Positions 1-12,400 of a stretch of DNA of 64,000 nucleotides are shown here, piece after piece (the stretch's first letter is position 1; each line of letters opens with the position of its first letter). The translations under genes and the position numbers were made by a program. Below the pieces are notes generated by a model. It made no database searches. It saw only the letters and a program-made list of their open reading frames with translations, and was not told the DNA's origin. Source of the stretch: Dactylellina haptotyla (taxonomy: Eukaryota > Ascomycota > Orbiliomycetes > Orbiliales > Orbiliaceae); contig CM062388.1 of the NCBI GenBank assembly GCA_031310005.1, forward strand, positions 496,001 to 560,000. The letters run 5' to 3'.

Positions 1-1542
1 CAGAGGTATCTGCAAACACCCTCTAAAGTCGTTTGCCAGTCGGCACGCATTGGGAGGGCGAGTATCAATGCTGTGAGAACCCGCAGGACACGACGTTTTC
101 TTTAGGAAGAATCATATCTTTTTCACGTTCAAATATTCGTTGTCTTTTCTTCGTAGACTTTCATTGTACTTCATATGTGAGAACCCGCCATCCCTATACT
201 GCACCATGAGAAAAACTTGAATTATTCAACTCTCTCCACGTATGGTATCCAAACCTTCCTGCGGTCATAAGGTCGCCGCCGCACTCAAGCACTTAGTTCA
301 CCTTCTGATATGGAATTTGCATATTTGATCTTTACTTTTGTGTTGCATATTTCGAATATTTCAATCTAATTTAGCTCTGTATAAGCCCGATATTTAAGCT
401 TGATACAGAACAGTGCGTCTAAGCAATCGCCGTGAATTCAACTGGATATATGAGCGCCAGCTAGCCTTCACAATTTGTTGGCCCTTGATTGATTTAGATT
501 CTGGAGTTCCAAATGAGAAAAAAGAAAAAAGAAAACTGTTCGACTTGCTCTCCTGAAACGTTTCAGTAAACCTGCATGGAAGAAGTTTGCCATCCATTCC
601 AACTTCGCGCCTTTTGGTGAAAAGTTTAAATCGAATGGTATCTATAGATGCAGTATCTTGATATCCTCCAGCCACTGTTAACTTGAATTAGACCATAGTT
701 TTTAATCGATTCGAGATAACCCCCACAAGACTAGGGATGCGACCTCTAGCTAGCACAGTTCAAGCTCAAGCGTCTTTACTCTTGTCATTACGAAGAATTC
801 CCAAATATCGGATATTCCAGTTTGATGAAATCGAAAATAAGGCCTAGGGACCTAGCGCCACTGAGGAACTCAAACATAAAATAAATTGAAAGCCGATGCA
901 GTTCGTAGATATGTCTTAATCCGATAACTTTAGGATACTTGGTAACTGAGTTTAAAAAATCCAACGTGCGTGATCGAATCCATATGAGAATTCGTATTAT
1001 AAAATCCCAATTGTCCTTTTACCTCATCCAGATGCGGCTCGGCCCGCGGCCAGAATCTCGATAATGCCATCAAGAAGCGATACCCGCCCAACACTCGTCC
1101 AATCCACAACGATCACTTAGTTATAATCAACCGTAGTCGTCCCTTACTTGATCATCGAGTATTCTTTATTATGCGTTGAATGTGCAAATCTCTCACGTCA
1201 AGCAAGGAGATCTGTCCCACACTTTTCCCAGGAAATGAAAGTGCACACAGCTTCACAGGAGGTATGCTGATGCCTAAAGTCCCACAGTCACGATGTGTTA
1301 CAAGTAGTGTGATTGGAACTCTCATTGTTATATTTTAATATATATTCTCACGAAGAACACGGGGTCCTTCGAAGGATTTTTCCAGTTTATAACTTCCTAG
1401 TCTACACCCGATCACATCCCTCTAACGGCCCTGCTTGTATATATATAGCGAGACCCTCCGCCTCTCTAGAACGAAAAGATTCCCTTTAAGACAGTTGCCT
1501 ATTTCAATATCAGTCTCGTGCGTACGTTTGATATTCTTGAGA
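1..1542. other. Intergenic, no gene recognised
   Basis: Moderately AT-rich sequence with only short, unremarkable reading frames on either strand. The last 100 bases hold the probable core promoter of the following plus-strand gene. Nothing else could be supported. Confidence 0.5.
1438..1448 (+). promoter_or_regulatory. TATA-like element of the 1543 gene
   Basis: A TATATATATAG run lies about 95-105 bases upstream of the ATG at 1543. This is normal TATA-to-ATG spacing for a filamentous fungus. The in-frame upstream ATG at 1435 overlaps this box, so the box argues for starting translation at 1543, where a signal peptide also begins. Confidence 0.45.
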
Positions 1543-2758
1543 ATGAGGTTTCCTGGCAGCTTCTATACATTTTTCTTGTCCGCTTATATCTCTTCCGCTT
1601 TGGTGCTCCAAGAAATAGCGGATTCGAACCATCGAGCAGCAATAGTTGTACGACAAGAAAACCCAGATAAAAAGGATTCACCATATAGCCGCGAAGGAGT
1701 TAGTGGATTGGAAAATTTACTTGCCTTTGCAGTAAAACCATTCCGATATGGGGATTTCGGAAATGTGGCGGACCATGATTTTCGGGAGCCTCTAAAGGCT
1801 TGCAAATCTGTGTCGAATGTTCACAGGATGTCTTTCATTGATGAAAACTGGCTGGGGAAGTTTTCCCAACAAAAGAAACAGTTTGGAAAGGGCTCTAAAT
1901 GCTTCCACAAGGATAGAGTGAGTTTTAGTATCCCGAAAGGCAATATTAATAGGTCGAAACAGATTTTTAGAAATTTTGATAATTTTTGCTAACCTTCTTG
2001 CTACCTCCTAGTATCTCGCTTTGGTCATAGATGCATTTATCTCGTACCCAGGTCTTGAAATTATTCGAGAAGACCTCAAGGATCCTCCTCTTCATACAAC
2101 AAATGGTAAATGCAAACCAAAAGCGTTGACAAGCATCCTGGCAGATGGTATTGGCAATATCCTCAAAGGCGGTGGCCTGCCTAGATCACACGATTGCACA
2201 GGGCCATCAAAAAGGAACTTTGCCAGTTGGGAATACTATAACAAGGCTATGAAGACGCTAGGCACGCGATTCGACACGCTATTTGATTATCTAGACGCCT
2301 GGACCTGTCAAAATAAACTCACAAGCAAGAGCATGACTTATTACACCCTATTTTTAAGAAAAGCGGGGGATGTGCACTCCAGACTAAAGTTTGACGATGG
2401 ACCCGCGGTCATCCACTTTTCCGACATCGCGGAGGTAAAAGCAACCCGTGTTAAACCTACTCCTGCTATTTGCTATGAGCAATATTCGATCAGTAGGCTA
2501 ACAAAGAGTTATTGTTTCCGACTCATCTACGATTAGAGGTTATACAAGGCTATAGCGGATGTTGATCCAGATTTTCATGTCGCCGCGGATATCTTGGCTG
2601 AGAACTTATTCAAACGATTTTCGAATACAAGGAGGCTGATGGATCTTATCGACAAGGATGAACCACCAACCGATCCCAACGATTTTTTCAATCATAACGC
2701 TTTTAGCGTGCAAGAGCAATGCGCGAGAGTAAAGGGCAAACTCCCAAAATTTGTATAA
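1543..2758 (+). CDS. Secreted hypothetical protein, 339 aa
   Basis: Three-exon model: 1543-1917, 2012-2434 and 2537-2758, with both introns in phase 0 and GT-AG borders (GTGAGT and GTAAAA donors). The predicted protein starts with a hydrophobic signal-peptide-like segment (MRFPGSFYTFFLSAY, then a small-residue region), so it should enter the secretory pathway. No later membrane segment is obvious. Six scattered cysteines in the mature part (in KACKS, SKCFH, GKCKP, HDCTG, WTCQN and EQCAR) suggest disulphides. The C-terminus is charged and ends LPKFV. I do not recognise the family. An alternative start at 1435 would put 36 residues before the signal peptide and overlap the TATA box, so 1543 is preferred. 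The gene stands alone, about 1 kb upstream of the AAA ATPase gene. Confidence 0.65.
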
Positions 2759-3712
2759 TCTGAAAGTGTGTACTGTTTTGTTGCAATTAGTGTCGCCAGC
2801 GTTGTGATTTCCTTCGGGTATGGTTCAAAGCAGGGACGGCCGATCTCATGAACCTCCGCCGACGAGGCGCGAGGCTACGAAATATAAATTTATAATGTAT
2901 CCCGCTATCCCTGTGCATCCATCCCGTAAACGCGCAAGTTGGAATCCTGAACTGCATTGCTCCGCTGCAGCCGGATCAATTGAACGTCTGGGCATCTGCA
3001 GCACAACGGCACACGAATACGAGCGGGACCGAAAGTATGCTTGGCACGCTTTCCCGTGCAGCTCGTCGAACGTAAGCAACACGACTTCGATACCACCTCA
3101 CGTCGTCCCTGGCCAGAACCACGAGCCTCGTGTGCGAGAATACACGACTCGGCCACGCGTTCGAGGATTGAAGAGTCTTTCAGAGGAAAGCCCATTTGCC
3201 AGATTTTGCACGTTGGGGCAAGCAGAAAATCCGTTTATGCAGCTTGGACCAGCATTAACCGAGCCGCTGCGTCATTTCCATCAGAAAAGGGCAACCCCTC
3301 CACCATGACATGTAACGGCCCCTCCAACTGCCCCAACTTCCCCACCCTTGATCGCATCGATTGCCTTTTTACCCTGGCGATTGCATGCTCACAGCCCTGT
3401 TTTGGCCGTTATAGAGCCCTCCAATGGCTGAGATCAGCAGCCATCCCAATGGCTTGCCCCTTTCTAGTAGCTGCCAGCTGATTCATTTGACCTGGTTGTA
3501 TTTAAGTCCCGAGATGTTTCCTCTTCGAACTGCAATGTGAACGCCAGCATATGATATCGTTTTGCGATCATCGAGAAAGAGAAAAATCCGGGGTAAGCAC
3601 AGAGGCTGCACACTAGTTTTCTTGACACTGGGCCTCGGAGTAGAATACCGTTGCCCTCAGAAATTTAATAAATAGACAGCTATACCCCGCAAGGTCCTAG
3701 TCGCTCTTCGCA
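2759..3712. other. Intergenic between secreted protein and AAA ATPase
   Basis: Overlapping open frames occur on both strands around 2820-3480, but none shows a domain, convincing start context or splice structure. The final 100 bases are the probable leader of the AAA ATPase gene (AATTTAATAAATAG near 3660, then a CT-rich stretch). Confidence 0.45.
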
Positions 3713-5671
3713 ATGACGAAGAATTATTATCCTGCTTCATCTTCTGTAACTACAGACATTCCCGGTACTGTTGAGCCCGAGGCTGATAAAATCGATACCA
3801 AAATGACATCAGTACAACGGCTGTCGGGTGATGCGGTTTCCCCATCGTCTATTCTGACAGCCGCAGACATTCTCAAATCACACGAAGACGCTATCGAAGA
3901 ACGGAGACGTTCACACGATGGGGAATTGCATCTTCCGCAATCTATCCTGACCACCATCGAAGTCCTCGGATCCCCGAACAACATTCGCGCACAAAAGCTC
4001 GCCGCCAACCTCGCCGCGTTGGAAGCCAAGACCAACGGCAACGCAAAAGCTGCAACAGCCAACACATTCGCGTTGGACAGGCACGCCCTCGAAGCGGTGT
4101 CGGCAAACCCGCCAAGTACCAATGCGGTCCCAAAGGATGGCTCTGCAAAGCCACAGCACCGCGTACCCGGCGTATTGTCGTACAGTAAAGCCGCTTTTGA
4201 TAGTACAACTCCGTACTCTTCCCGTCACAATAAACCACCCGGCATGGTTATTTCCTCGATCATCAGCCACGCGGACGGGAAGTACGACGATATCAACACC
4301 CAAATCATTGCCTCGGTACTCCAGGCCCACCCAGGCAGCCGTCTGATCCCCGTAGACCTTATGAATATCGACCTCTTTGGTTTCTGTTTCACAGGACATG
4401 CTCAATTCGAGATGCTCAGCTCCGTGTCAGAGGGAACCGGTATCTCCCACTTCTTCTTCTCCCCACCTCCCAAAAGGACGGGAACTGGGTTGTCTCAAGG
4501 AAAAGTGGGACAGCTGCCCCAGTATGAAGTTGGTGAGATCACCTATAAGGGAGTCAAATTTACGCTCTATTTTGCAACCTGGACCAAGGGCTTTGAGGGA
4601 TTCAGACGGGGATACTTCGTGCACGATTTGGACAGCACCGGTGACACCGTGGTCGAACAGCTCGTTTTAGAAGCCGGAATGTGGACATCTACACCGAAGG
4701 AACAGATATGGGTATTCGACCAGGGATATTGGCAACTCGATGGCGCATTATACGGATCGATTATGAAGGCCAACTGGGCAGATATCATTCTCCCAGAGGA
4801 TCTCAAGGAAGACGTATTAAATGATGTCCTCGGCTTCTTTGCGGCCGAAGAGACGTACAGAGGAATGAGAATGCCGTGGAAGAGAGGTGTCGTTTTCTAC
4901 GGACCTCCAGGCAACGGAAAGACGATAACGTAAGTAACTTCTCAGTCCGCGTATCTTTGAGCAGCAATTTTAACCCATCCGACGATACGGTAGTCTCAAA
5001 GCGATTATGAAGAACCTCTACACTCCGACGCCATCAAATCCCACGCTGCCGGTTCCATGTCTCTACGTTAAAACTCTAGCCGGCTGGACCCCACCAGAGT
5101 TCTCCATCCGGGCTATCTTCGAGAAGGCGCGAGAACAGGCGCCCTGTTTCCTGATTTGGGAGGACCTCGACAGTATTATCAATGATGCGAACCGTAGTTT
5201 CTTCTTGAACGAGCTGGACGGCTTGGAAGATAACAATGGCATCCTGGTTATTGGAACCACCAACCATCTCGACAGACTAGACCCCGGCATCATCAAGCGG
5301 CCGAGCAGATTCGATAGGAAATACCTCTTCGATAATCCCGACGAAGATGGCAGAACTGCATACGTAGAATACTGGCGGTAAGTCCCAAGTAACAAACGAA
5401 AGCAAATCAAAGATAAATATATGCTAATAACATATGTAGTAAAAAACTCGCTGATACACCAATCGATTTTACTGATGACCTAGTCAAAGATCTTGCAGGC
5501 ATGATGAAGGATTTCTCGTTCGCCTATATGAAAGAAGCGTTTGTCAGCACGCTTTTGATGCTCGCGGGAGGAAGAAATAACAAGGATGGCGATGATAAAT
5601 GGGCGGCGAAATTTGAATCAACAATTAAAAAGCAGATCAAGCAGCTTCGGGAACAACTAGATGCCCAGTAA
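3713..5671 (+). CDS. Fungal AAA+ family ATPase, 610 aa
   Basis: Three exons (3713-4929, 4994-5377, 5440-5671), both introns in phase 2 with GTAAGT donors; the second contains a GCTAATAAC branch-like site. The first ~330 residues form a long N-terminal part. Its first ~170 residues are low-complexity and Ala/Ser/Thr-rich and look disordered. The single AAA module is C-terminal, with Walker A GPPGNGKT at about residue 398 and a Walker B-like strand FLIWEDLDSI. Next come the sensor-1 region VIGTTNHLDRLDP and the arginine-finger or second-region-of-homology stretch KRPSRFDRKY. The motif set matches a fungal family of single-domain AAA ATPases often loosely labelled BCS1-like. Substrate and location are unknown; no membrane segment is visible. 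The Walker B acidic pair reads Glu-Asp rather than the usual Asp-Glu. Confidence 0.88.
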
Positions 5672-7545
5672 TCGCAGAAGTTGTCATTTCAATACCCGAA
5701 TTTGTAGCTTAAATTATACCCAGTCACGATATTAAATGAAATTACCATTTCTTGATGGCAAGCGAGAAGTTCCAGGGGAAATGAGAACTTTGCGATCCGA
5801 TCACACGCTTTAAAATCGGTTAACGAAACCACTATTTAATATAACTTGTCAACACACACACTTCCACGTCGCCAAGAGCCGTGAACCTTAAAAAATTTCA
5901 ATGCAGGCCCAAAAATTGCTTCTAGAACAGATGCCAATTGATAATGGTATCCCTTCTTCATATTGTAGATTATAGGCAAAACCAATTTTGCAGCCGAGGA
6001 GATGGCGCCGTGTGAATCCTGAGATTCATGCAGGGCCCCTGCGACTAGCATCGAGCAGCGGACATACGCATGGAATCAAAGCGTCCACTTCGGAGACATC
6101 TCGATAGACAATTCGAAATCCGGCGTGTTCCACCCAAAGCCAAGCATAAGATCTAGCCGAACATTGTCTACCATACTCGAGGTTTTTCTCTGCACGTGGA
6201 CGCCTCACGGTTTGAGGGTCTGTGGTGTTAGCGTAAAGCCTCTCAGCCCAGACACGTTTTGGTTCGTTGGGCTGAATTCATGAACGGTCGCCACTACCAA
6301 ATTTGGCTCAGCGACCGTCCAAATCTAAGTCGAAAATAGGAACCCCCCCTGCTCCTCGATCTGGCTAGAAAATTCAGATCGCAAACCGAGCGAGAGATCC
6401 GAGATAGCCGGTGTCGTTCATCGCAATTTTACCAGATCCTTTTATAGATGCGCCTTCCATTACCGTAAGATTAACATCTAGAATTACGAGGACACCCCTG
6501 CTTGTTGCATCGACACAAATCATGATATCATGAACATCGCGATATCAATCAAAAACAATTGCAAGTCGAGACTATCCGATCGTTTTGGTTTTCCCGTATA
6601 GATCAAGACATAGACGTTTCTACAGATCTCAGCATGATTCCTAAGGCCAACATCACTCCGTCTCCGCGAGGCGGGTTATCACGTAAAACGTCGACACCAC
6701 GATAAGCACGTGGCGAATAAAAATTGAGAGTTCGTTAACGTCGAAACGCTACGAAACACACCATGCTCTTCTTAGCTTCTCGCACCGAAGTTTCAGCCAT
6801 ACTAGACAGTTTCGCTAGCGTTTTTCTTGGGAACCTGCATCAGAACAAGCGTCGAGACTCCGAGTTCCTACGCCAGCCCCGAAGCATACTAACCCAACAC
6901 AACGCATCTCCGTTCCATTCTAAATGCGTCGCGTCGCCCGCACGAGGGGCTTCGAACGCAGGCTAGTTGAACGCCTGTCTCTGGCAAATGTCAGAGTACC
7001 CAATGTACCGGTACTTGATTTCTTGTTTTGTAAATGAACCGGTAAATCGGAACTGGTGAAGTAACAGTATATTATAATATTACGTCGTGACGTGTTGCAT
7101 TTGGTATGGTGGGAATGGTGTTTCGAAATCCTTCGAGCGTTTCTTTCGTAGTGTCAAGGTGATAATTGTTCCCGGGTCCTGGGAGACTCCCCGTGCACTG
7201 AGAGTGTCAATACCGGACATACCTTAGGGCAGGCCCGGGAAACTCTGGGGTCTAACTTCCGTTCATAGTAACGATACTACCGAATATCAGGGCGCTGTAT
7301 ACGGAGGGGCTACGAGGACATGATATACCTTACGTGGGTCTAGTTTATAATTTAGAGATGTAGATATGATTTCCTTTTCAGTTTGGCTTCTAACTTGTGC
7401 TTTTCAGTCTGTATTACCGTACCATTCGCGCGTGGCAGTGATATCGAAATGCTGAAAACCTCGCTGATAACCGCTTGCATTTCCGGTTACCAAATGACAA
7501 AGGATATCCATTACAGAAGGGCAAAAGTTATATCCTTTGCTCTAT
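5672..7545. other. Intergenic, no gene recognised
   Basis: About 1.9 kb with only short frames (for example 6763-6966 plus and 5836-6051 minus) that lack splice signals or recognisable motifs. No repeats or transposon genes were recognised. Confidence 0.45.
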
Positions 7546-8017
7546 TTAGCCACGCCATTCAATGGGGTTGGCAATCCATCCTACAACACCTTCGAAGGTA
7601 TCTCCGCAGGAAGAACAGTCGACAGCGTGCATTGGATTTGAACCGTGTGGTCCATTGAAAATAACATCAACCATGAATTCGCGGCTGTGAATTCCCATCT
7701 TGTTCGCGCTCGAAACCAAGTCGTCCAATCCACTGCGCTTCCCGCATGATTTGCAGGTCATTCGGCTTCGGCTCATATTATGCGCAGTCATATCCGCGGC
7801 TGTGGTATCTGCGTATCGGCAATTTGAGAGAGAGTTCCATATATTAGTGTCGAGCTTAGTGATAGTCCGGCCAGGCATTTATAAGCTTAGAATTGAAGGC
7901 ATTTAGCTTACCGTTGAGGTTAAGGATAGAGGCAATGTGAGTGCGCTCTTCTTCGGTCATGATCCAGCGGGAACCAGCAGAAATTATTTCTTCATCGATG
8001 TGTGATTGGGACGCCAT
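7546..8017 (-). CDS. Small protein with two CxxC pairs, 122 aa
   Basis: Two-exon model on the minus strand: exon 1 is 8017-7912 and exon 2 is 7808-7546. The intron is phase 1 with a GTAAGC donor and a GCAG acceptor. The N-terminus (MASQSHIDEE, then RWIMTEEERTHIASILNL) looks like an acidic helix. The C-terminal half carries CKSCGKRSG and, about 45 residues later, CSSCGDTFEG, spaced as for a zinc ribbon or zinc knuckle. There is no signal peptide or membrane segment, so it is probably cytosolic or nuclear. Small proteins with this layout (acidic helix, then two Cx2C pairs about 45 residues apart) seem familiar from other ascomycetes, but I cannot name a function. The exon junction was chosen because it alone keeps the frame. 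Confidence 0.6.
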
Positions 8018-8151
8018 TTTTGACTATATGTGTTGGTTCTAGCTGTCAAGATGTATGGAATAGAAAGGCTTTATTTTAGAGCAATGATTTCGATCTGGAT
8101 GTCTATGACGACGACAAGATGAAGAGAAAAACATAGTGAAAATTCTAAGGG

Positions 8152-8160
8152 TATATATAA
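8152..8160 (-). promoter_or_regulatory. TATA-like element of the 8017 gene
   Basis: TATATATAA-type sequence about 140 bases upstream of the minus-strand ATG at 8017, a usual distance for fungal genes. Confidence 0.4.
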
Positions 8161-8256
8161 ATTTTGGGTTACGTCGACTCTGTCAAAGTCGGATAGATAC
8201 TCCGCGTCTTGAATATTCGGAGTTCATCCGATTTGTGCTTGTGTTGAGTTGGTGAC

Positions 8257-8606
8257 ATGACAACAAATACTACGAAGCTGCGATCAAAGTTGGATATTGT
8301 CAGGATTAACGGTGTTCGCTATGTGAGTTCCCGCCGGATTTCTTCCCTAATTCGTGCCAACCGCATTAGATACAGGTCATACATTCCTTACTAAGTTGTG
8401 AATTGCAGCTCATCTGTAGTGCACTAGTGTATGCGATTCTAAAATCTTCCGGTATCTTGTTCACTGATAACGGCCGCACTCGCACTATATTCAGAAAATC
8501 ATACAATTCTGTGCAACATGCAACATTGATGGCCACATTCCGACATCGGAGGATTTTTCCGATTACATGCGTCATTCGGGGAAGCCAGAGCAATAGTGTA
8601 ACTTGA
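8257..8606 (+). CDS. Possible small two-exon gene, 87 aa
   Basis: Weak model. An ATG at 8257 opens 22 codons ending at a GTGAGT donor (8323). The intron contains a TTACTAAG branch-like site and ends TTGCAG (8408). Exon 2 (8409-8606) continues in phase 0 to a stop. The protein is basic with one short hydrophobic patch and no recognised domain. Splice signals are good but there is no family support. It would be divergently transcribed from the two-CxxC gene. Confidence 0.22.
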
Positions 8607-8794
8607 TCTTTGTTACGTATGGAAGTCATCAGGGTGATGCATGATACAATAACGTAGGAATAGCGTATTAAGCATCCAACGCAAATGCGATGACATAGGG
8701 CTCCAGTTGTAACATTGCGAAAGCGCTCAAAATTGATATTTCCTATCGACAACACGAATTCACAGCCGGACTGTCGTGTGCGAAGAATTTAGAG

Positions 8795-9431
8795 TTAAAT
8801 TGTATTCGCCTCTGCGTTTTGGGGATACCCGTGTTGGGCAGAGTCTGGCTGGTGATGTTGATTCTTGTTACGGCAGTTATGAAACGGTGCCTGTGCTACA
8901 ATAGCTAAGCGGGAAGCGTTTAAACACGCGAAAACCAACTGTTGCATTCGGTGGAACAGATCACATATGGGAACACCGCTAGCTCTTCGCGACACTTCTT
9001 GAATTGATGGTACCAATATTTTCATTGATTTTCTTATCCACTCAAGAATACACAAGTCGGAAGATATTGGCGGGGATATGTTTACATTGACGATTTCTCG
9101 GATAACGCTGCCTGCACCAATGAAACCGATTTGATTCATGAGTTCGGCACAGAGAATCTCGTCTATTGGTGAGGTTCCAGATTTCAGCCGCGAATTTGCA
9201 TAAATCCCGCTACTATCTATCCAGCCACCTGCTCCGTTTGAATACCGCCGTCTCACAAGATATTGTGTAACATGCATCTTGCCTTCGATTTGCAGACTTT
9301 CGCAAAGTTCGGAACATATATTCGATACTTTTAATGCTGTGTCAGGCTGCCAACCAGTCAAATCTGTTGTTCTACAGAATCTGTTGGCTTGTATGCACGA
9401 TCTGCAGGGTTTTGTGCCTCCTGATCGAGGT
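8795..9431 (-). CDS. Possible gene fragment with Zn2Cys6-like half-motif
   Basis: A minus-strand frame stays open from a possible acceptor (AACAG, exon from 9431) to a stop at 8795, about 210 codons. It begins with KPCRSCIQANRFC, a C-x2-C-x6-C pattern like the second half of a fungal Zn2Cys6 zinc cluster, preceded by SGGT as is common there. The rest is amphipathic (for example DLFHRMQQLVFACLNASRLAI). No in-frame ATG lies before the motif, and I could not find the first half of the cluster in about 400 bases upstream. It may be the 3' exon of a gene with a missed first exon, a decayed gene, or chance. Confidence 0.3.
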
Positions 9432-12400
9432 CTGTTATCTCCTCCCGCGGTTGAATATTTCTGGACTTAAGAGAAATGGTTGCCATGCATTCTGGAAAAT
9501 GTGTACCAATTAGCGAAGACGGTGGAGGACCGTTCACGATATCGAGTCAGTTTCTATACGCGTCGAGATGCGGTATCTCATCTCATGTGGGTGCCTCAAT
9601 TTTGTATTGGATGGCTTCCACTCAACAGGACACCCGACGACGCCACATTAGACCTGGCTGTTCTGAAGGCCTCATATTCCGGCCAATAGGGATCACTGGC
9701 ATCTGGCAGCTCTGAGCATTTCCTTGGCCATGATTTCATCGGGCGGGCCGTCTCGGGTTTCGGCACTGTCGGTTGAGCACTCTAGCTAATAACGAGGCTG
9801 GAATGAATTCCGAAAGACGCCCAACTTTGCAAGCCCCGACGCCTTCCATCGACGAGAAAAATGGGAGATTGTTCTGCAACATTAAAGTTTTATTTTGATG
9901 CCATGAAATTCGAGCCGTGGCACGCGCTCGCTAAATATTACTTTGAACAGCTAAACGGGAGTCTCAGACGTCTCATCGAAAATGTATGTCGTTGCGCAGA
10001 TATCCGAACCGTACCTTATGCATGCGACTGAGTGCGCCTCGCTTTGAATTCTAGCTTGTACCAACTCAAATCAAAGACGCATTCCTTTGGGATTTGTATG
10101 TATATCATTTTTCTTGCCTTTGAGTCTTATTTGTGAGCAAGATACGAGCACCAGCCAGCGAAGCGGGTCCACCGGTTGGATGGCTGGATGTGTGGGGCTC
10201 ACCCGACGCACTGACACCAATGCGATGGATTTGGGAACCAAATTTTCGTTCGTCATGCAATGAGGTGGATACACCCCGTCCTCAGTTCATGGATCATCCC
10301 ATCGCATTGCATCGCTTTGAATGCCAACAAGTTTGCTCTATCGGCAGTAGGCGAGCTCTAGTTTTATCGGAAACAAAAAGAGGAAAGAGGCAGGATCAAC
10401 ATAACAAGGACTCGGGTCCTTCTTCGACGACATGACGGATCACGAGTGACATGGCCTGATATCAGAGTCTGGGGAAAAAGCGATAACACCTTGCACAGAA
10501 ACTATAGTAGGCAGGCAGTCAATATAATAAACACACAATTTGATGGTGCAAAAAGGAAGACGCGAACATGGCTCTGTTTCCAGTTTATTGGAGGAGATTA
10601 GTTATCATATTCTTGGGCTATTATTAGCATTTAGGTGACGGTGTCTGTCTGTTCAGGATTAATTGGTCAGGCTGATGAATGAATGATACACGGGAGCAAA
10701 GTGGGGGCAGCCGCGTTCCTGCTCCGAACAACGCAAGTCTCAGCTGCACGCTCCGTCGAAACCATCGACCGAATGCAATGCAATGCAGACTTTTTCAATC
10801 GTGATGAAGAATTTTCACGTCCCTTGGGTTCAAGGTTGCATCGATGGGGGGAAGCGAGAAGAAAAACTATGCATGAACAAGGAGATTGCAAACGAGCTCG
10901 TGTATCATGGGCTATCCAGTTTTCTGGAACCCAATCTCCCATGAACCTTGAGGTCGAAAAAGCGAAGCGTCAGACCAGAAATCACTCAAGTCGTCATGAT
11001 GAGCTCCCGCTGCCCAGATCAAATCGCGAGAAGACCGGAGCATCAGAAGCCTTCCAATCTTGCCAGGCGCGGGCAATTTTAAAACACAAATCACTGCCGT
11101 CAGTTCGTTTCCTGAATTGTCCCTTGGCTTCCCGAGTCGGCATAGCAATGGCATCAATCCACGCAATTTTATCAAAGCGTTTCCCGTCAATCTATCCGGG
11201 AGTGATAAACTGATCTTTCCTTCACCCGTTTCGATATTGATTCTACTGGTTATGTTTCTCCTACGAAATTGAGGTGTTGTAATCAGCACTTCCAGATGAG
11301 AGGACTGGCAGCCTTGGAGAGCATTTCTGTCCTCGTGGATATATTAGAACACCAGATAACATTATCACTCAAACTTGGAAGATTAGAAGTGGGCTACTCT
11401 GCAGGGAAGAATTTTCGACTCAGCAATTAGTCAAGGTGTGGGCGAAGGCCATGATCAGAGATGGCTCAGGGGAACCTGTTATGCCAAGCACTCAACACGG
11501 ACCCTGGGAGACTTGATGCCACTAACCAGAATCGGACCGGATGCAGTTCCCCGACCCATAGAAAAATGGTTGATGGCAGCCGAAATATGAGGTTTCCGAC
11601 CCTACCGTCCAGGGAGTGGGGCGCCTCGACCCGCTGGTATGGATAGACCGAGGCCCGCGATCGGTTGGCAGGAGGGCTCGAAGGATGTTAGCTTCAAAGA
11701 CACAACTTTTTTTTTACCTTCTTCGATCTACGAAATCTCTCTCGTGGCTCATGAAGATCGAACGGCCGGGGGCTGAGAGGAATTCGTTGCCTTAGGTTTG
11801 CTAGCTGACGCAGCGCGAGTCGTGATGCTGTGAACTAGCAAGCCGTACCTGATCAGCCTCGTGGGTGAACGACGAGGTTCTGGGACTGGGCTTTAGGCAA
11901 GTTTGAGCAAGTTCAGAGACAAAACTTGCCTGTGTACGCAAGCCGTGTCAGCTAAAACTTGGCACATCTATATTATGGGATGTACATGTACATGTACATA
12001 GCCCGACCATCCACCGCAAGTACACAGGCAAAGGAAATGGAGTGGTTGCGAAGCGAAGGAAATAGCACCCGGATACTGGAATCTAGAAGTTGTGGAAGAA
12101 AGGAGCGTCCGCCGGACGCTGACAGCAAGAAAAGGAGTGGGTGGTTCCAGGGGAAGGGAACCAACACACCTCCCTCAAAGCTGTTGTGTGTACTTGTGGT
12201 AGGGATCCGAAGTAGAGGAACCCGCTAAGGGGTCCCGAAAAACTGGAACCCAATCAGCAGTGAGGCCCACCCATGCTGCTACCCAAACTGCATGAGGCAT
12301 AGTGAGAATATTTGGGGAAGCGGGATCACTGCGAGACCAAGCAATTTGCAAGTGAAAGAGGTTTGAGAACAGGTCTCGACAGCCCGCCAGTGCTTTTTCT

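Noticed and set aside
1610-1660. GGATTCGAACC, the complement of a tRNA box B, inside the first gene
   Set aside because: The flanks do not form a T-arm or acceptor stem, and the site lies within a well-supported coding exon; coincidence.
2820-3481. Overlapping open frames of 146-162 codons on the plus strand
   Set aside because: No domain, no splice structure, mutually overlapping frames on both strands; best explained by chance.
10683-11289. 176-codon plus frame with 125-codon minus frame opposite
   Set aside because: Composition is featureless, frames overlap on both strands, and no motif or splice support was seen.
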